Assembly: GCA_905182655.1 (NCBI GenBank)
Contig: CAJJCN010000057.1
Coordinates: 1-64,000 of the forward strand
Direction of reading: 5' to 3'
Source of the DNA: Flammeovirgaceae bacterium UBA4465
GTDB lineage: Bacteria; Bacteroidota; Bacteroidia; Cytophagales; Cyclobacteriaceae
Length of the DNA stretch: 64,000 bases
Positions 22,464 through 32,587 of this stretch are shown piece by piece. Every line of letters begins with the position of its first letter. The stretch's first letter is position 1. A program made the position numbers and the translations under genes. The notes beneath the pieces are model-generated. The model was given only the letters and a program-made list of their open reading frames with translations, was not told the origin of the DNA and did no database searches.

Positions 22464-23930
22464 TTAGAAAGTTAAGGGTCGATTTTGATAGAAATCTAGT
22501 ATTTTTTGTTTGAAAATATAATTAAACTTCGAACGTGCCAAATCAGACTTGGCCGCAAAAAGATTATTACTTGCTATTTGATATTCGGTAAAGTTAGCGG
22601 CTCCTAAATTATATTGACTTTCGATAATTCTCAGAGTTTCCTCCAATGCTTCCACTTGCTTTTTAGAAGCAAAAAAACTCTTTTTGCTGGATTGGGTATC
22701 ATTGAAAGCTGATTCAATCGTTTGGCGGAGTTGGTTCGTTTGCTCTTTGACTATGATTTCAGATTGCTCTAGCTGTATTTTTGCCCGTTGGACGTTGGCG
22801 TTGGTTCGAAGATTATTGAAGACCGGTACCGACAGATTAAAACTTAATGACTGACTGAAATTTTCTCGCCACTGTCTCGAACGATTGAAGGATTCTTCTC
22901 CTATTATCGTTCCCGTTGTAACACGTGAAAATACAGGAACTTCCGCCATCGTACCATCGATGTAATAACCTATCGGAACTTCTTTAATGACAGAAACCGT
23001 ATTGTCATATAAAATTCTTTGTCGATCAGCAATATCAGAATAGTTGGTAAACAAATTACCATTCATGCGTAGGGAAGGATAATAGGCACCTTTTGATATT
23101 TTTAAACCTACGTTTGCCGACTCTACACGTAAGTAAGCACTTTTAATTTCAGGTCTTACCCCTATTGCATTGTCATAGATCTCTTGAATGGTTTGATTTT
23201 CTGTAATTAAACGCTCAACATCAATATCAGGAATTACTATGTCAATCCGTTCTGATGCCGGTATCAACATGGCTTGCTTTAAACTTAAAATAGCCAATGC
23301 CAGACTATTTTGCGCATTGATTAAGGTTACTTCATCCCCTGCCAGTTGGCTGATCAATGCTAGTTCAGAGGTTCTAGGTAAAGAGCCTGCTGTCACCAAG
23401 CGCTGTGTCCGGTTCAATTGCTGTTGTGTCGAGGTCAACTGTAAATACGCGTTTTCCAGTAATTCTTTATTAAAGATGACGTTCAAATAGAAATTAGCAA
23501 TATTCATTGCAATATTGTCTTTGGTACTTGCCAAATCATATTGAGCGGCAGATAGGTTGAGCTGGGATTGTTTGATAGAAAAGTGAATTTGTCCTCCCGT
23601 AAAGAGGTTTAAGCTCGAATTCCCAGATAAACCTGAAGTGTTAATTTGTTGGGCAATAAAGGAATTAGTTGTAGGATCAATGGATCGCCCCCAGTTGTTT
23701 CCATAATTGGCACCTAAGTTTAAATTGGGTAGACGACTTGCTTTTGTTTCTTGGACCGAAATCTTTGAACGTTCCGCATCTAAAACACTCCTTTTTACAG
23801 TCAAATTATTTTCTAATGCAATATCTATACATTCCTGAAGATTGAATAGACGCAATTCCACTTGCCCAAAGATCGAATGGCATAAAAGAAACGTCAAAAA
23901 AGAAAATAACGGGATATAAATACGACGCAT
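22464..23930 (-). CDS. TolC family outer membrane protein
   Basis: Signal peptide, LFNLQECIDIALENNLTVKRSVLDAERSKI and repeated TolC-like helices. Confidence 0.92.
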   Translation of the reverse strand: MRRIYIPLFSFLTFLLCHSIFGQVELRLFNLQECIDIALENNLTVKRSVLDAERSKISVQETKASRLPNLNLGANYGNNWGRSIDPTTNSFIAQQINTSGLSGNSSLNLFTGGQIHFSIKQSQLNLSAAQYDLASTKDNIAMNIANFYLNVIFNKELLENAYLQLTSTQQQLNRTQRLVTAGSLPRTSELALISQLAGDEVTLINAQNSLALAILSLKQAMLIPASERIDIVIPDIDVERLITENQTIQEIYDNAIGVRPEIKSAYLRVESANVGLKISKGAYYPSLRMNGNLFTNYSDIADRQRILYDNTVSVIKEVPIGYYIDGTMAEVPVFSRVTTGTIIGEESFNRSRQWRENFSQSLSFNLSVPVFNNLRTNANVQRAKIQLEQSEIIVKEQTNQLRQTIESAFNDTQSSKKSFFASKKQVEALEETLRIIESQYNLGAANFTEYQIASNNLFAAKSDLARSKFNYIFKQKILDFYQNRPLTF

Positions 23931-24125
23931 ACTACCGATAATTAAAAAATAAAATTAAACCGTGTTAAAGTTACCCATTTCAGCCGTTTGGCGTGGATAA
24001 GTATTTTTATTTATTGCATTTCATCTACCAAGCCTACTCAGCTGATGAAAAGAAAGTTTAAACTAACGAACTATCGGATTTTACGTAAAAAATCAAAATA
24101 AGATGCCAAATTTAAAAAAATAATA

Positions 24126-24920
24126 TTAAATAGCTACGGCCGCTTTGATATGAGGATGCGGATCGTAGTTCAAAATCTCTATATCTTCATATTTAAAATT
24201 GAATATATCATCAACCGCCGGATTCAATCTGATCTCTGGTAGGCTTCTGATAGACCTTGATAATTGTAGTTTTGCTTGGTCAAAATGATTATTGTAGAGA
24301 TGTGCATCACCTAAGGTGTGTACGAATTCTCCCAAATCTAGTTGAGTGACTTGAGCAATCATGACAGTTAGTAATGCGTATGAGGCGATATTGAAAGGTA
24401 CCCCTAAAAAGACATCTGCACTTCTTTGATAAAGCTGACACGATAGTTTTCCCTGGGCTACATAAAATTGAAACATCGTGTGACAGGGGGGTAAAGCCAT
24501 CTGTTCAACCTCTGCAACATTCCATGCACTCACCATCAATCTTCTTGAATCTGGATTTGTCTTAATTTGATCAATAACATTGCTTATTTGATCAATGGTT
24601 GATCCATCGGCTTTGGGCCAACTGCGCCATTGTACACCATACACTGGACCTAAATCACCTTGTGCATTGGCCCATTCATCCCAAATAGAGACCCCATTCT
24701 CTTTAAGATATCTAATATTTTGATCTCCCATAAGAAACCATAATAGCTCATGAATAATGGATTTAGTATGGACTTTTTTTGTAGTCAATAGTGGAAAACC
24801 CTGAGAAAGATCGAATCTCATCTGATGACCAAAGACACTTTTGGTTCCTGTTCCGGTTCTGTCCTCTTTACTCACCCCTTCGCTTAGAATACGGTGCATT
24901 AAATCATGATACTGCTTCAT
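24126..24920 (-). CDS. thyA: thymidylate synthase
   Basis: [56 protein letters not shown]. Confidence 0.98.
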   Translation of the reverse strand: MKQYHDLMHRILSEGVSKEDRTGTGTKSVFGHQMRFDLSQGFPLLTTKKVHTKSIIHELLWFLMGDQNIRYLKENGVSIWDEWANAQGDLGPVYGVQWRSWPKADGSTIDQISNVIDQIKTNPDSRRLMVSAWNVAEVEQMALPPCHTMFQFYVAQGKLSCQLYQRSADVFLGVPFNIASYALLTVMIAQVTQLDLGEFVHTLGDAHLYNNHFDQAKLQLSRSIRSLPEIRLNPAVDDIFNFKYEDIEILNYDPHPHIKAAVAI

Positions 24921-25057
24921 TAGATCAATTGTTTACAGATAGATACGAAAATAACATTTCTTATGAGAATTAAAGGAACGATTGGATAGGTTTATTTATC
25001 TAAAATAGATTTTAACTTATTATTCCGAAATGTATAATAATATTGGTGTATTTGATT

Positions 25058-25095
25058 AATGATAAAACATTTTATCATTGCTTTAAATAGATTTG
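25058..25095 (+). promoter_or_regulatory. candidate leuS promoter: palindrome over the -33 region plus TAGATTTG -7 element
   Basis: AATGATAAAA-CA-TTTTATCATT at 25058-25079; TAGATTTG at 25088-25095; likely ATG at 25123. Confidence 0.5.
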
Positions 25096-25122
25096 CTCTT
25101 TTTAAAAAGATGCAATATTAAA

Positions 25123-27894
25123 ATGGCTGATTACAATTTTAAAGAGGTAGAACCCAAATGGCAGAAATATTGGGATCAAAATTCCGTTTTCAAAGTAGAT
25201 ATTGATGCTGAAAAACCTAAATATTATTGTTTGGACATGTTTCCTTATCCCTCAGGTGCAGGTTTACATGTGGGGCATCCACTGGGCTACATAGCTACTG
25301 ATATCATTTCGAGGTATAAAAGACTGAAAGGTTTTAATGTATTGCATCCTATGGGCTTTGATTCTTTTGGACTACCTGCTGAACAATATGCCATTCAAAC
25401 CGGTCAGCACCCCTCGATTACAACCCATAACAATATCATTAGATATAAAGAACAACTCAAAAGTTTGGGGTTTTCTTATGATTGGTCAAGGGAACTCAGA
25501 ACCAGTGATCCCTCTTTTTATCGATGGACCCAATGGATATTTAAACTTTTATACAATAGTTGGTACAATGTAGGCAATGATCGAGCAGAATCCATTGATA
25601 CCTTAACTGCCCAATTCCTTAAAAGCGGGAATATTGGGGTCGCAGTTGTCGGGGACCAAAAAATTGACTCATTTTCTTCGAAAGATTGGAACCACTTCTC
25701 ATTTGAAGAAAAAGAAACTGTATTGACAAAATATAGACTTACCTATTTAGCCGAAACTACGGTTAATTGGTGTGCTGAATTAGGTACGGTTCTGTCAAAT
25801 GATGAAGTCAAAGATGGATATTCAGAGCGAGGGGGCCATCCTGTCGTCAAAAAGAAAATGTCCCAGTGGAATATGCGTATTACAGCCTACGCAGATCGAT
25901 TGTTAACGGGTTTAAATAAAATTGACTGGCCGGACGCTATCAAAGATATGCAGCGAAATTGGATTGGAAAATCTATCGGAGCTGAAATCGGTTTTAATTT
26001 TGAGCACAGCAAGGATTCCATAAAGGTTTTTACCACCAGAGTGGATACCATTTTTGGGGTTACCTTCTTGGTCATAGCACCGGAAAGTGATCTCACATTA
26101 AAATTAACCACTTCTGATCAATCTCATGCTGTTACCGCTTATGTCAAGGCGACTAAGGCCAAGTCGGAAAGGGATCGTATCAGTAATGTGAAACAAGTGT
26201 CTGGTGTATTTACGGGTAGCTATGTTCTACATCCCTTCACAGGCCAAAAAGTTCCTGTATGGATCGCAGATTATGTATTGTCCGGATATGGAACCGGTGC
26301 CGTTATGGCCGTACCCAGTGGGGATCAAAGAGATTTTGATTTTGCTAAAAAATACAAATTACCTATTACTCAAATAATTGATGCTCAAATAATCACAGAG
26401 ACGGAAGCGGATCCTACTAAAAATGGGAAAATGATCAATTCTGATTTTCTCAATGGTTTGAAACCTAAGGATGCCATGCTCAAAGGCATTGAAGCCCTTG
26501 AGAAGATAGCCATGGGCACTTCAAAGGTTAATTATAGGATAAGAGATGCCATCTTTGGTCGACAACGTTATTGGGGAGAACCCATACCTGTAAAGTACAA
26601 AAATAATTACCCAGAGCTTTTAGAAGAAGAGGCGCTGCCGTTGGTACTCCCGGAGGTTGATAAGTACCTGCCAACAGCAGATGGAGCCCCTCCTTTGGGC
26701 AGAGCTAAAAGTTGGTGTGACGAGTATCAAAATCCCTATGAATTAACCACGATGCCAGGGTGGGCTGGATCGAGCTGGTATTTTTTTAGATATATGGATC
26801 CTCATAATGATGAAGCTTTCGCCTCGACCAAAGCGTTGGATTATTGGGAATCTATTGATCTCTATGTAGGAGGACCCGAACACGCTACAGGGCATTTGCT
26901 CTATTCAAGGTTTTGGACGAAATTTTTATATGATAAAGGTTATATTAAGGTAGATGAATATGCCAAAAAACTGATTAATCAAGGCATGATTCAAGGCCGA
27001 TCAAATTTTGTCTATCGAGTCAAAAACGAAAACATTTACGTTTCACATGGTCTGAGAAATCAATATGACACCTATCCGCTCAACGTCGATGTAAACATTG
27101 TGAAAGATGACCTCCTTGATATTGAAGGGTTTAAATCATTTAGATCGGATGCGAAAAACGCCAAATTTATTCTTGAAGACGATAAATACATCTGTGGCTG
27201 GGAAGTCGAAAAAATGTCTAAATCAAAATTCAATGTAGTCAATCCTGATGTTTTGATTGAAAAGTATGGGGCCGATACATTAAGAATGTATGAGATGTTT
27301 TTGGGACCGATTGAACACAGTAAGCCCTGGAATACGAATGGAATAGAAGGTGTATTTAAATTTGTAAGAAAATTTTGGAATCTCTTTCACAATGATGCAG
27401 ATTTATTTGAAGTTTCAGAAGCTCAACCGAGTAAAGTAGAATTCAAAATTCTTCATCAATTGATCAAGAAAATAGAAGATGATATTGAACATTTTTCTCT
27501 TAATACTTCAATATCTAATTTCATGATTGCGACCAATGAGTTGGCACAGCTTAAGTGTACTAAAAGACAAATTCTTGAGCCAATAACCATCCTAATAGCT
27601 CCTTATGCTCCACATTTGAGTGAGGAGATTTGGAAAAAACTAGAAGGTAAGGATACTGTTTCTAATGCAACCTTTCCCCTATTTGATGCCACTTATTTGA
27701 TTGAAGACTCCTTTGAATATCCGGTCTCGGTCAACGGTAAAATGAGAGTTAAAATGTCATTTCCCTTAGATATGCCATCTAATGAAATAGAGCAAGAAGT
27801 ACTGAACCATACCATAATTAAGAAATGGCTCGACGGAAAGCCTCCCAAAAAGATTATTATTGTGCCCAAAAAGATAGTAAATGTAGTTATTTAA
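25123..27894 (+). CDS. leuS: leucyl-tRNA synthetase
   Basis: PYPSGAGLHVGHPLGY (HIGH region) and EKMSKSKFNVVNPD (KMSKS); start moved from the TTG at 25093 to ATG at 25123 (MADYNFKEVEPKWQ). Confidence 0.97.
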   Translation: MADYNFKEVEPKWQKYWDQNSVFKVDIDAEKPKYYCLDMFPYPSGAGLHVGHPLGYIATDIISRYKRLKGFNVLHPMGFDSFGLPAEQYAIQTGQHPSITTHNNIIRYKEQLKSLGFSYDWSRELRTSDPSFYRWTQWIFKLLYNSWYNVGNDRAESIDTLTAQFLKSGNIGVAVVGDQKIDSFSSKDWNHFSFEEKETVLTKYRLTYLAETTVNWCAELGTVLSNDEVKDGYSERGGHPVVKKKMSQWNMRITAYADRLLTGLNKIDWPDAIKDMQRNWIGKSIGAEIGFNFEHSKDSIKVFTTRVDTIFGVTFLVIAPESDLTLKLTTSDQSHAVTAYVKATKAKSERDRISNVKQVSGVFTGSYVLHPFTGQKVPVWIADYVLSGYGTGAVMAVPSGDQRDFDFAKKYKLPITQIIDAQIITETEADPTKNGKMINSDFLNGLKPKDAMLKGIEALEKIAMGTSKVNYRIRDAIFGRQRYWGEPIPVKYKNNYPELLEEEALPLVLPEVDKYLPTADGAPPLGRAKSWCDEYQNPYELTTMPGWAGSSWYFFRYMDPHNDEAFASTKALDYWESIDLYVGGPEHATGHLLYSRFWTKFLYDKGYIKVDEYAKKLINQGMIQGRSNFVYRVKNENIYVSHGLRNQYDTYPLNVDVNIVKDDLLDIEGFKSFRSDAKNAKFILEDDKYICGWEVEKMSKSKFNVVNPDVLIEKYGADTLRMYEMFLGPIEHSKPWNTNGIEGVFKFVRKFWNLFHNDADLFEVSEAQPSKVEFKILHQLIKKIEDDIEHFSLNTSISNFMIATNELAQLKCTKRQILEPITILIAPYAPHLSEEIWKKLEGKDTVSNATFPLFDATYLIEDSFEYPVSVNGKMRVKMSFPLDMPSNEIEQEVLNHTIIKKWLDGKPPKKIIIVPKKIVNVVI

Positions 27895-27971
27895 TTTTTT
27901 TCTTAAATAATAGTTTGTGCTTTTATAATGGTGAGTTCACTTTAAGATGGCAAAGAAGCCCTTAGCGTTTA

Positions 27972-28736
27972 TCACTGATCCTCCTCTTCATTTTCGTCTT
28001 CTTCAAACCCATCATCGCCCACTAACTCAGTTTCATCTTCGGTTACTTCCTTTTTCTTTTTTCTTTTAAGAAAGCCTCTTTTTTCGACCTGAAGACTGTC
28101 ATTTTCTATAAATTCATCAGTAACCGCTCCCGTACTGTCTGCAGGAAGGTCTTCATTAGGTGGCGTTACCTGAGCGACGAGCAAGTAACCAAAATATTTA
28201 TTATAATAATCTTGTTCTACATTATTTTGGCCTTCAGGATCATACCCATATAAATATTTTTTTGCTGGAATAGAATCCTGAGTGGCTAAAATGACAGAAT
28301 CACCCGATATAGAATCTAAACCGAAATCAGAAGCAACAAAGCTTCCTATATCCATAGAATCTATTGGATCTTCAGATGCTTCTTCCTTCCAAATAAGATC
28401 TTGTCGAGGGGCGGTTCTCATTTGATAAGACTTTAACCAGTTGGGTTCATATCTTACCACACCAAACTTAGTTCTATTCCCCACTTCTGCTTTCGCTACA
28501 TAAGGTTCAACAGAGGCGAAATATTGAGACTTCGAGGCGTCATAGTTCTTGGAGATATAGGCGTCACGCGTTTCCTTATCAAGCTTCCAAAGAGGTGAGA
28601 AATAGGCAAACCGAAGAGAATCATCCAAGATATAAGTACTTTGAAAAGCAGGACATATCATCTTGGGTCGACATCCCAAACTTAACATTAATAAACATAA
28701 AAAAATGGTTCGTAAAATCATCTTCATTACGCGCAC
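27972..28736 (-). CDS. hypothetical lipoprotein with acidic C-terminus
   Basis: Lipobox-like LSLGC after hydrophobic N-terminus; Asp/Glu-rich tail. Confidence 0.65.
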   Translation of the reverse strand: MRVMKMILRTIFLCLLMLSLGCRPKMICPAFQSTYILDDSLRFAYFSPLWKLDKETRDAYISKNYDASKSQYFASVEPYVAKAEVGNRTKFGVVRYEPNWLKSYQMRTAPRQDLIWKEEASEDPIDSMDIGSFVASDFGLDSISGDSVILATQDSIPAKKYLYGYDPEGQNNVEQDYYNKYFGYLLVAQVTPPNEDLPADSTGAVTDEFIENDSLQVEKRGFLKRKKKKEVTEDETELVGDDGFEEDENEEEDQ

Positions 28737-28882
28737 AAGATAGCGCTAAAATGGCAAAACATTAATGTAAAACTTCAAGTCAATTTAAAAAAGGGTTATT
28801 TAAATTAAATTTAATAAACACTTTAACATATCTTCATAACCTATTGAAGTAGAGGATTATGTGTGAAAATTGAATAGTGAAA

Positions 28883-29071
28883 TCAAGACCTCGAAATATA
28901 TCTCGTAATCATTACGATCACAGCAAATATGAAAATTATAATGGATATCTTATTGATCCCGTGCATTAGTTTTAGGTTAATGCTTACTTTCTTATTGGGA
29001 TCTTTTTTTCTGAAAAAATAAGTAAGTAATTCATTCAAGCCACTTTTCGTGTTTTTTTGATCTCTCTTCAT
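28883..29071 (-). CDS. small membrane protein (DUF6728-like)
   Basis: 62-aa ORF with one C-terminal TM, 1 nt downstream of ispG on the same strand. Confidence 0.55.
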   Translation of the reverse strand: MKRDQKNTKSGLNELLTYFFRKKDPNKKVSINLKLMHGINKISIIIFIFAVIVMITRYISRS

Positions 29072-29072
29072 T

Positions 29073-31013
29073 TTATAAACTATTTATTATTTCAGGGTCT
29101 ACCCATTCCCCATTGTCTTTAATTAACTTCACAAGCTCATCTAATGCATTCGCAGTCGGCACTGCTTTTTTGATGACTTCTTGACCTTTATAGAGGGTGA
29201 TTTTACCTTTCCCTGATCCCACATAGCCATAATCTGCATCAGCCATTTCTCCAGGTCCATTTACAATACAGCCCATGATTCCTATTTTTATCCCTTTCAA
29301 ATGATCTGTCTTTTTTCGAATCATCGCCGTTGTTTCTTGTAAATCAAAAAGAGTTCTTCCACAAGATGGGCAGGAAATATATTCCGTTTTAGTTATTCTC
29401 GTACGCGCCGCCTGTAAGGTTCCAAAAACAGTTTCATTGATTATTTTAGTATCTAAATTATCCGCACTCATCAGCATACCATCTCCCAACCCATCAATGA
29501 ACAACCCTCCAAAATTAGTAGCTAAATTGATTCTGAATGCTGCTTCTGATAAACTACCAAAATCATATTTAAACACTACCGGTAGTTGAATGCCTGCCTT
29601 CATGAATTTTATCATAGCATTTCTTGAGCTATGAAATACGTTAGAGGCAAAAGATTCTAAAATAATAATGGATTGAGTTAAACCTTTGAGTTGATCTATG
29701 ATTTTATCCTCAATCGTATCCGCATTGATTTGAATAAAACTGAAATGATTCTCAACTTCTTTTAAATTAATTAATTGATTTTCTAACAAGAGTGGGTAAA
29801 TATGATCCTTTTCACTTAAAGTCTGAAACAAATCATAATTGACAATCTGCTTTAAACCATTAGGAAGCATAAAATCAAGCACATGATCTCCAGTATATAC
29901 ATAATCACACCCTAAATCATTCATACCCCATTTATCCAGTTCAGTCAAATAAAAATGCCCTACTGATTTCAAGCTTTTGATATCGATGGTTTTTTTGTCT
30001 GAAAAATCAGTGATTACACGAGGTACATTTTGTGCACCAAAGTTAACCACTTCAAACGTCTCCCTACGCGTATAGCGATAAGGATCTATAGGACTGTCAG
30101 TCATCGACGACAGATCTATTGCGTCCTTTCGCTCAATTAATTGATTGATCAATATTTTTGCAACGGGGGCTTCTGCTTCCGGAGCTTCGGTTAGAGATAC
30201 CCTAACGGTATCGCCTAATCCATCTTCCAAGAGCGTTCCTATACCTACCGCAGATTTGATTCTCCCATCTTCTGCCTCTCCCGCTTCTGTTACTCCTAAA
30301 TGCAAAGGATAAGATTGCAATCCTTCACCTTTAAGCTTAGCCACGAGCAAGCGATAGGCTTGGACCATTACTTGGGGATTGCTTGACTTCATTGAAAGCA
30401 CCAAGTCAAAATAATTTAAATCCTCACAGATGCGGATAAATTCGAGCGCTGATTCAACCATACCTAGAGGCGTATCTCCATATCTACTTAAGATTCTATC
30501 AGATAAAGATCCATGATTGGTCCCTATCCTCATAGCTGTGCCATATTCCTTGCAAATACTTACTAGTGGTGAGAACTTGTCTCGAATACGATCTAATTCT
30601 GCCTGATAGGTATCCTCAGTATAATCTAGGGTTGCAAATTTTTTCTTGTCCGCATAGTTACCTGGATTTATGCGGACCTTCTCTACGATTCTAGCGGCAA
30701 GCTCAGCCGCATTTGGAGTGAAGTGAATATCAGCAATCAGCGGTGTCTGAAATCCCTTTTCTCTAAGTGAGTCCTTAATCTCTGCCAAGTTTTTTGCCTC
30801 CTTAATACTTGGCGCAGTAATTCGAACATAATCACAGCCTGACTCAATCATTCTGATACATTGATCCACAGAACCTTTGGTGTCCATCGTATCAATGGTA
30901 GTCATTGATTGCACGCGTATAGGAAAGGATCCTCCCATCGGCACTTCACCAATGTTTACCACACGTGTGAGCCTTCTTTCATAGTTAGTTAGGCTTTTAG
31001 TATAATAGGTCAT
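29073..31013 (-). CDS. ispG: (E)-4-hydroxy-3-methylbut-2-enyl-diphosphate synthase, long form
   Basis: MGGSFPIRVQSMTTIDTMDT, KVRINPGNY, RIGTNHGSLSDRI, SCPSCGRTLFDLQ, GIMGCIVNGPGEMADADYGYVGSGKGKI; 646 aa with the central insertion. Confidence 0.96.
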   Translation of the reverse strand: MTYYTKSLTNYERRLTRVVNIGEVPMGGSFPIRVQSMTTIDTMDTKGSVDQCIRMIESGCDYVRITAPSIKEAKNLAEIKDSLREKGFQTPLIADIHFTPNAAELAARIVEKVRINPGNYADKKKFATLDYTEDTYQAELDRIRDKFSPLVSICKEYGTAMRIGTNHGSLSDRILSRYGDTPLGMVESALEFIRICEDLNYFDLVLSMKSSNPQVMVQAYRLLVAKLKGEGLQSYPLHLGVTEAGEAEDGRIKSAVGIGTLLEDGLGDTVRVSLTEAPEAEAPVAKILINQLIERKDAIDLSSMTDSPIDPYRYTRRETFEVVNFGAQNVPRVITDFSDKKTIDIKSLKSVGHFYLTELDKWGMNDLGCDYVYTGDHVLDFMLPNGLKQIVNYDLFQTLSEKDHIYPLLLENQLINLKEVENHFSFIQINADTIEDKIIDQLKGLTQSIIILESFASNVFHSSRNAMIKFMKAGIQLPVVFKYDFGSLSEAAFRINLATNFGGLFIDGLGDGMLMSADNLDTKIINETVFGTLQAARTRITKTEYISCPSCGRTLFDLQETTAMIRKKTDHLKGIKIGIMGCIVNGPGEMADADYGYVGSGKGKITLYKGQEVIKKAVPTANALDELVKLIKDNGEWVDPEIINSL

Positions 31014-31056
31014 ATGATCTTCTCACGTTATAAATTCAACTGTACAATATTTACTA

Positions 31057-31752
31057 CTATAAGTCTCCAAGTTGGGGTCTGATTAATAAATCTTCTACCA
31101 CTGTACGATCACTTAAGCTGTAAGTCGCCCAAATAAGATCTGCCACATCTTCAGACTTGATAAATCGCTCTTCAGGAAGGTCAACACCCGCCCAGCTAGA
31201 AGTGAACGTGGCGCCTGGCAATACTGCCGTAACTTTAATATTATCTTTCTTGAGTTCTTCCCGCAATACCTTCGTCATCCCATACAAAGCAAATTTAGAA
31301 ATACTGTAGGATCCTCCATTAGCATAAGCGGTAAGGCTTGCAATGGAACACATATTGAAAATATAACCCTTCTTTACAGATTTCATTTTAGGCAAAATAG
31401 CTCTTGTTAAATGGTATGCACTGTAAAGATTGGTATTAATCATCGCTTCCAAGGCTCCATCAGCTTCCTCATCAATCATACCCGGTGTGAATACCCCCGC
31501 GTTGTTGATCAATACCTCGGGAATACCTAAATCGTTAATGAACTTACCAAATTTTAAAACCTCTTCCTTAATAGATACATCAACAGCCAAAATGGATACT
31601 TTTACACCATACTTTATCTCAATGTCTTCTTTAAGTAAAATCAATTTTTTCTGATTTCTCGCACAAGTGATAATATTAAACCCATTTTCGGCAAATCGAT
31701 GAATAATTGATTTGCCAATTCCTTCTGTTCCTCCAGTAACTACACAATACAT
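31057..31752 (-). CDS. short-chain dehydrogenase/reductase
   Basis: VTGGTEGIGKSI, NNAGVF, YSISKFALYGMTK. Confidence 0.93.
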   Translation of the reverse strand: MYCVVTGGTEGIGKSIIHRFAENGFNIITCARNQKKLILLKEDIEIKYGVKVSILAVDVSIKEEVLKFGKFINDLGIPEVLINNAGVFTPGMIDEEADGALEAMINTNLYSAYHLTRAILPKMKSVKKGYIFNMCSIASLTAYANGGSYSISKFALYGMTKVLREELKKDNIKVTAVLPGATFTSSWAGVDLPEERFIKSEDVADLIWATYSLSDRTVVEDLLIRPQLGDL

Positions 31753-31796
31753 ATTTTCCTCATTCTACTTATCTAACAACAAATTTCAATAAAAAT

Positions 31797-31825
31797 AACT
31801 CCATTTTTCAATAAAAAATGGAGTT
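31797..31825. other. hairpin in the divergent intergenic region
   Basis: AACTCCATTTTT (31797-31808) / AAAAATGGAGTT (31814-31825), 12-bp perfect stem, 5-nt loop. Confidence 0.5.
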
Positions 31826-31855
31826 TTAAAAGGATATAGTTAAATTCGATGATTA

Positions 31856-32587
31856 ATGAGAAGTTTAGGCAAATATGTCATTTTTATGGGGAGTCTCTTT
31901 ACTCGGAGAGAAACTTTCAGCACTTATATAAGTCTGATTACACAAGAATGTATTAATGTAGGATATAACTCCCTTTTTATAGTAGGGATTGTATCCATTT
32001 TCATGGGTGCTGTGACAACTATCCAAACAGCATTCAACTTGGTCAATCCATTTATACCTGATTACGTTATCTCACTCGTGGTGCGGGATATGGCTATTCT
32101 AGAGCTCTCTCCAACCATCATAGCTATTATTTTTGCAGGTAAAGTCGGTTCAAGTATCGCTGGAGAATTGGGAACCATGCGGATTACCGAACAAATTGAT
32201 GCCTTAGAAGTTATGGGAATCAATGCCAGCTCCTACTTGGTTTTACCCAAAGTGATCGCATGCGTTATAATGTATCCCATGTTGGTCATATTATCTATTT
32301 TTTTAATCCTATTAGGAGGTTATTTGGCAGGTACCCTTACTGGGATTCTCACATCGGTAGATTATCTCTATGGAATACGTTATGAATTCATCGCGTTCAA
32401 TATCACATTTGCCGTAATCAAGGCATTGGTTTTCTCCTTTTTAATTGCCTCAATTTCTTCTTACAAAGGCTTCTTTACTACTGGAGGATCTTTAGAGGTA
32501 GGTAAGGCTTCAACCTCAGCGGTTACCAATAGTTGTATTGCCGTTCTTCTGGCAGATTATGCACTTGCTCAGCTCTTGATGGGATGA
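31856..32587 (+). CDS. MlaE family ABC transporter permease
   Basis: VRDMAILELSPTIIAIIFAGKVGSSIAGELGTMRITEQIDALEVMGI. Confidence 0.94.
   Translation: MRSLGKYVIFMGSLFTRRETFSTYISLITQECINVGYNSLFIVGIVSIFMGAVTTIQTAFNLVNPFIPDYVISLVVRDMAILELSPTIIAIIFAGKVGSSIAGELGTMRITEQIDALEVMGINASSYLVLPKVIACVIMYPMLVILSIFLILLGGYLAGTLTGILTSVDYLYGIRYEFIAFNITFAVIKALVFSFLIASISSYKGFFTTGGSLEVGKASTSAVTNSCIAVLLADYALAQLLMG

Noticed and set aside
25093-25122. TTG start for leuS given by the ORF track
   Set aside because: The start overlaps the predicted -7 box (25088-25095); MADYNFKEVEPKWQ at ATG 25123 is the typical LeuRS N-terminus.
32533-32583. Upstream start for the MlaF-like ATPase
   Set aside because: Would overlap the permease gene by over 50 nt; the ATG at 32584 gives a normal N-terminus and an ATGA-type overlap.
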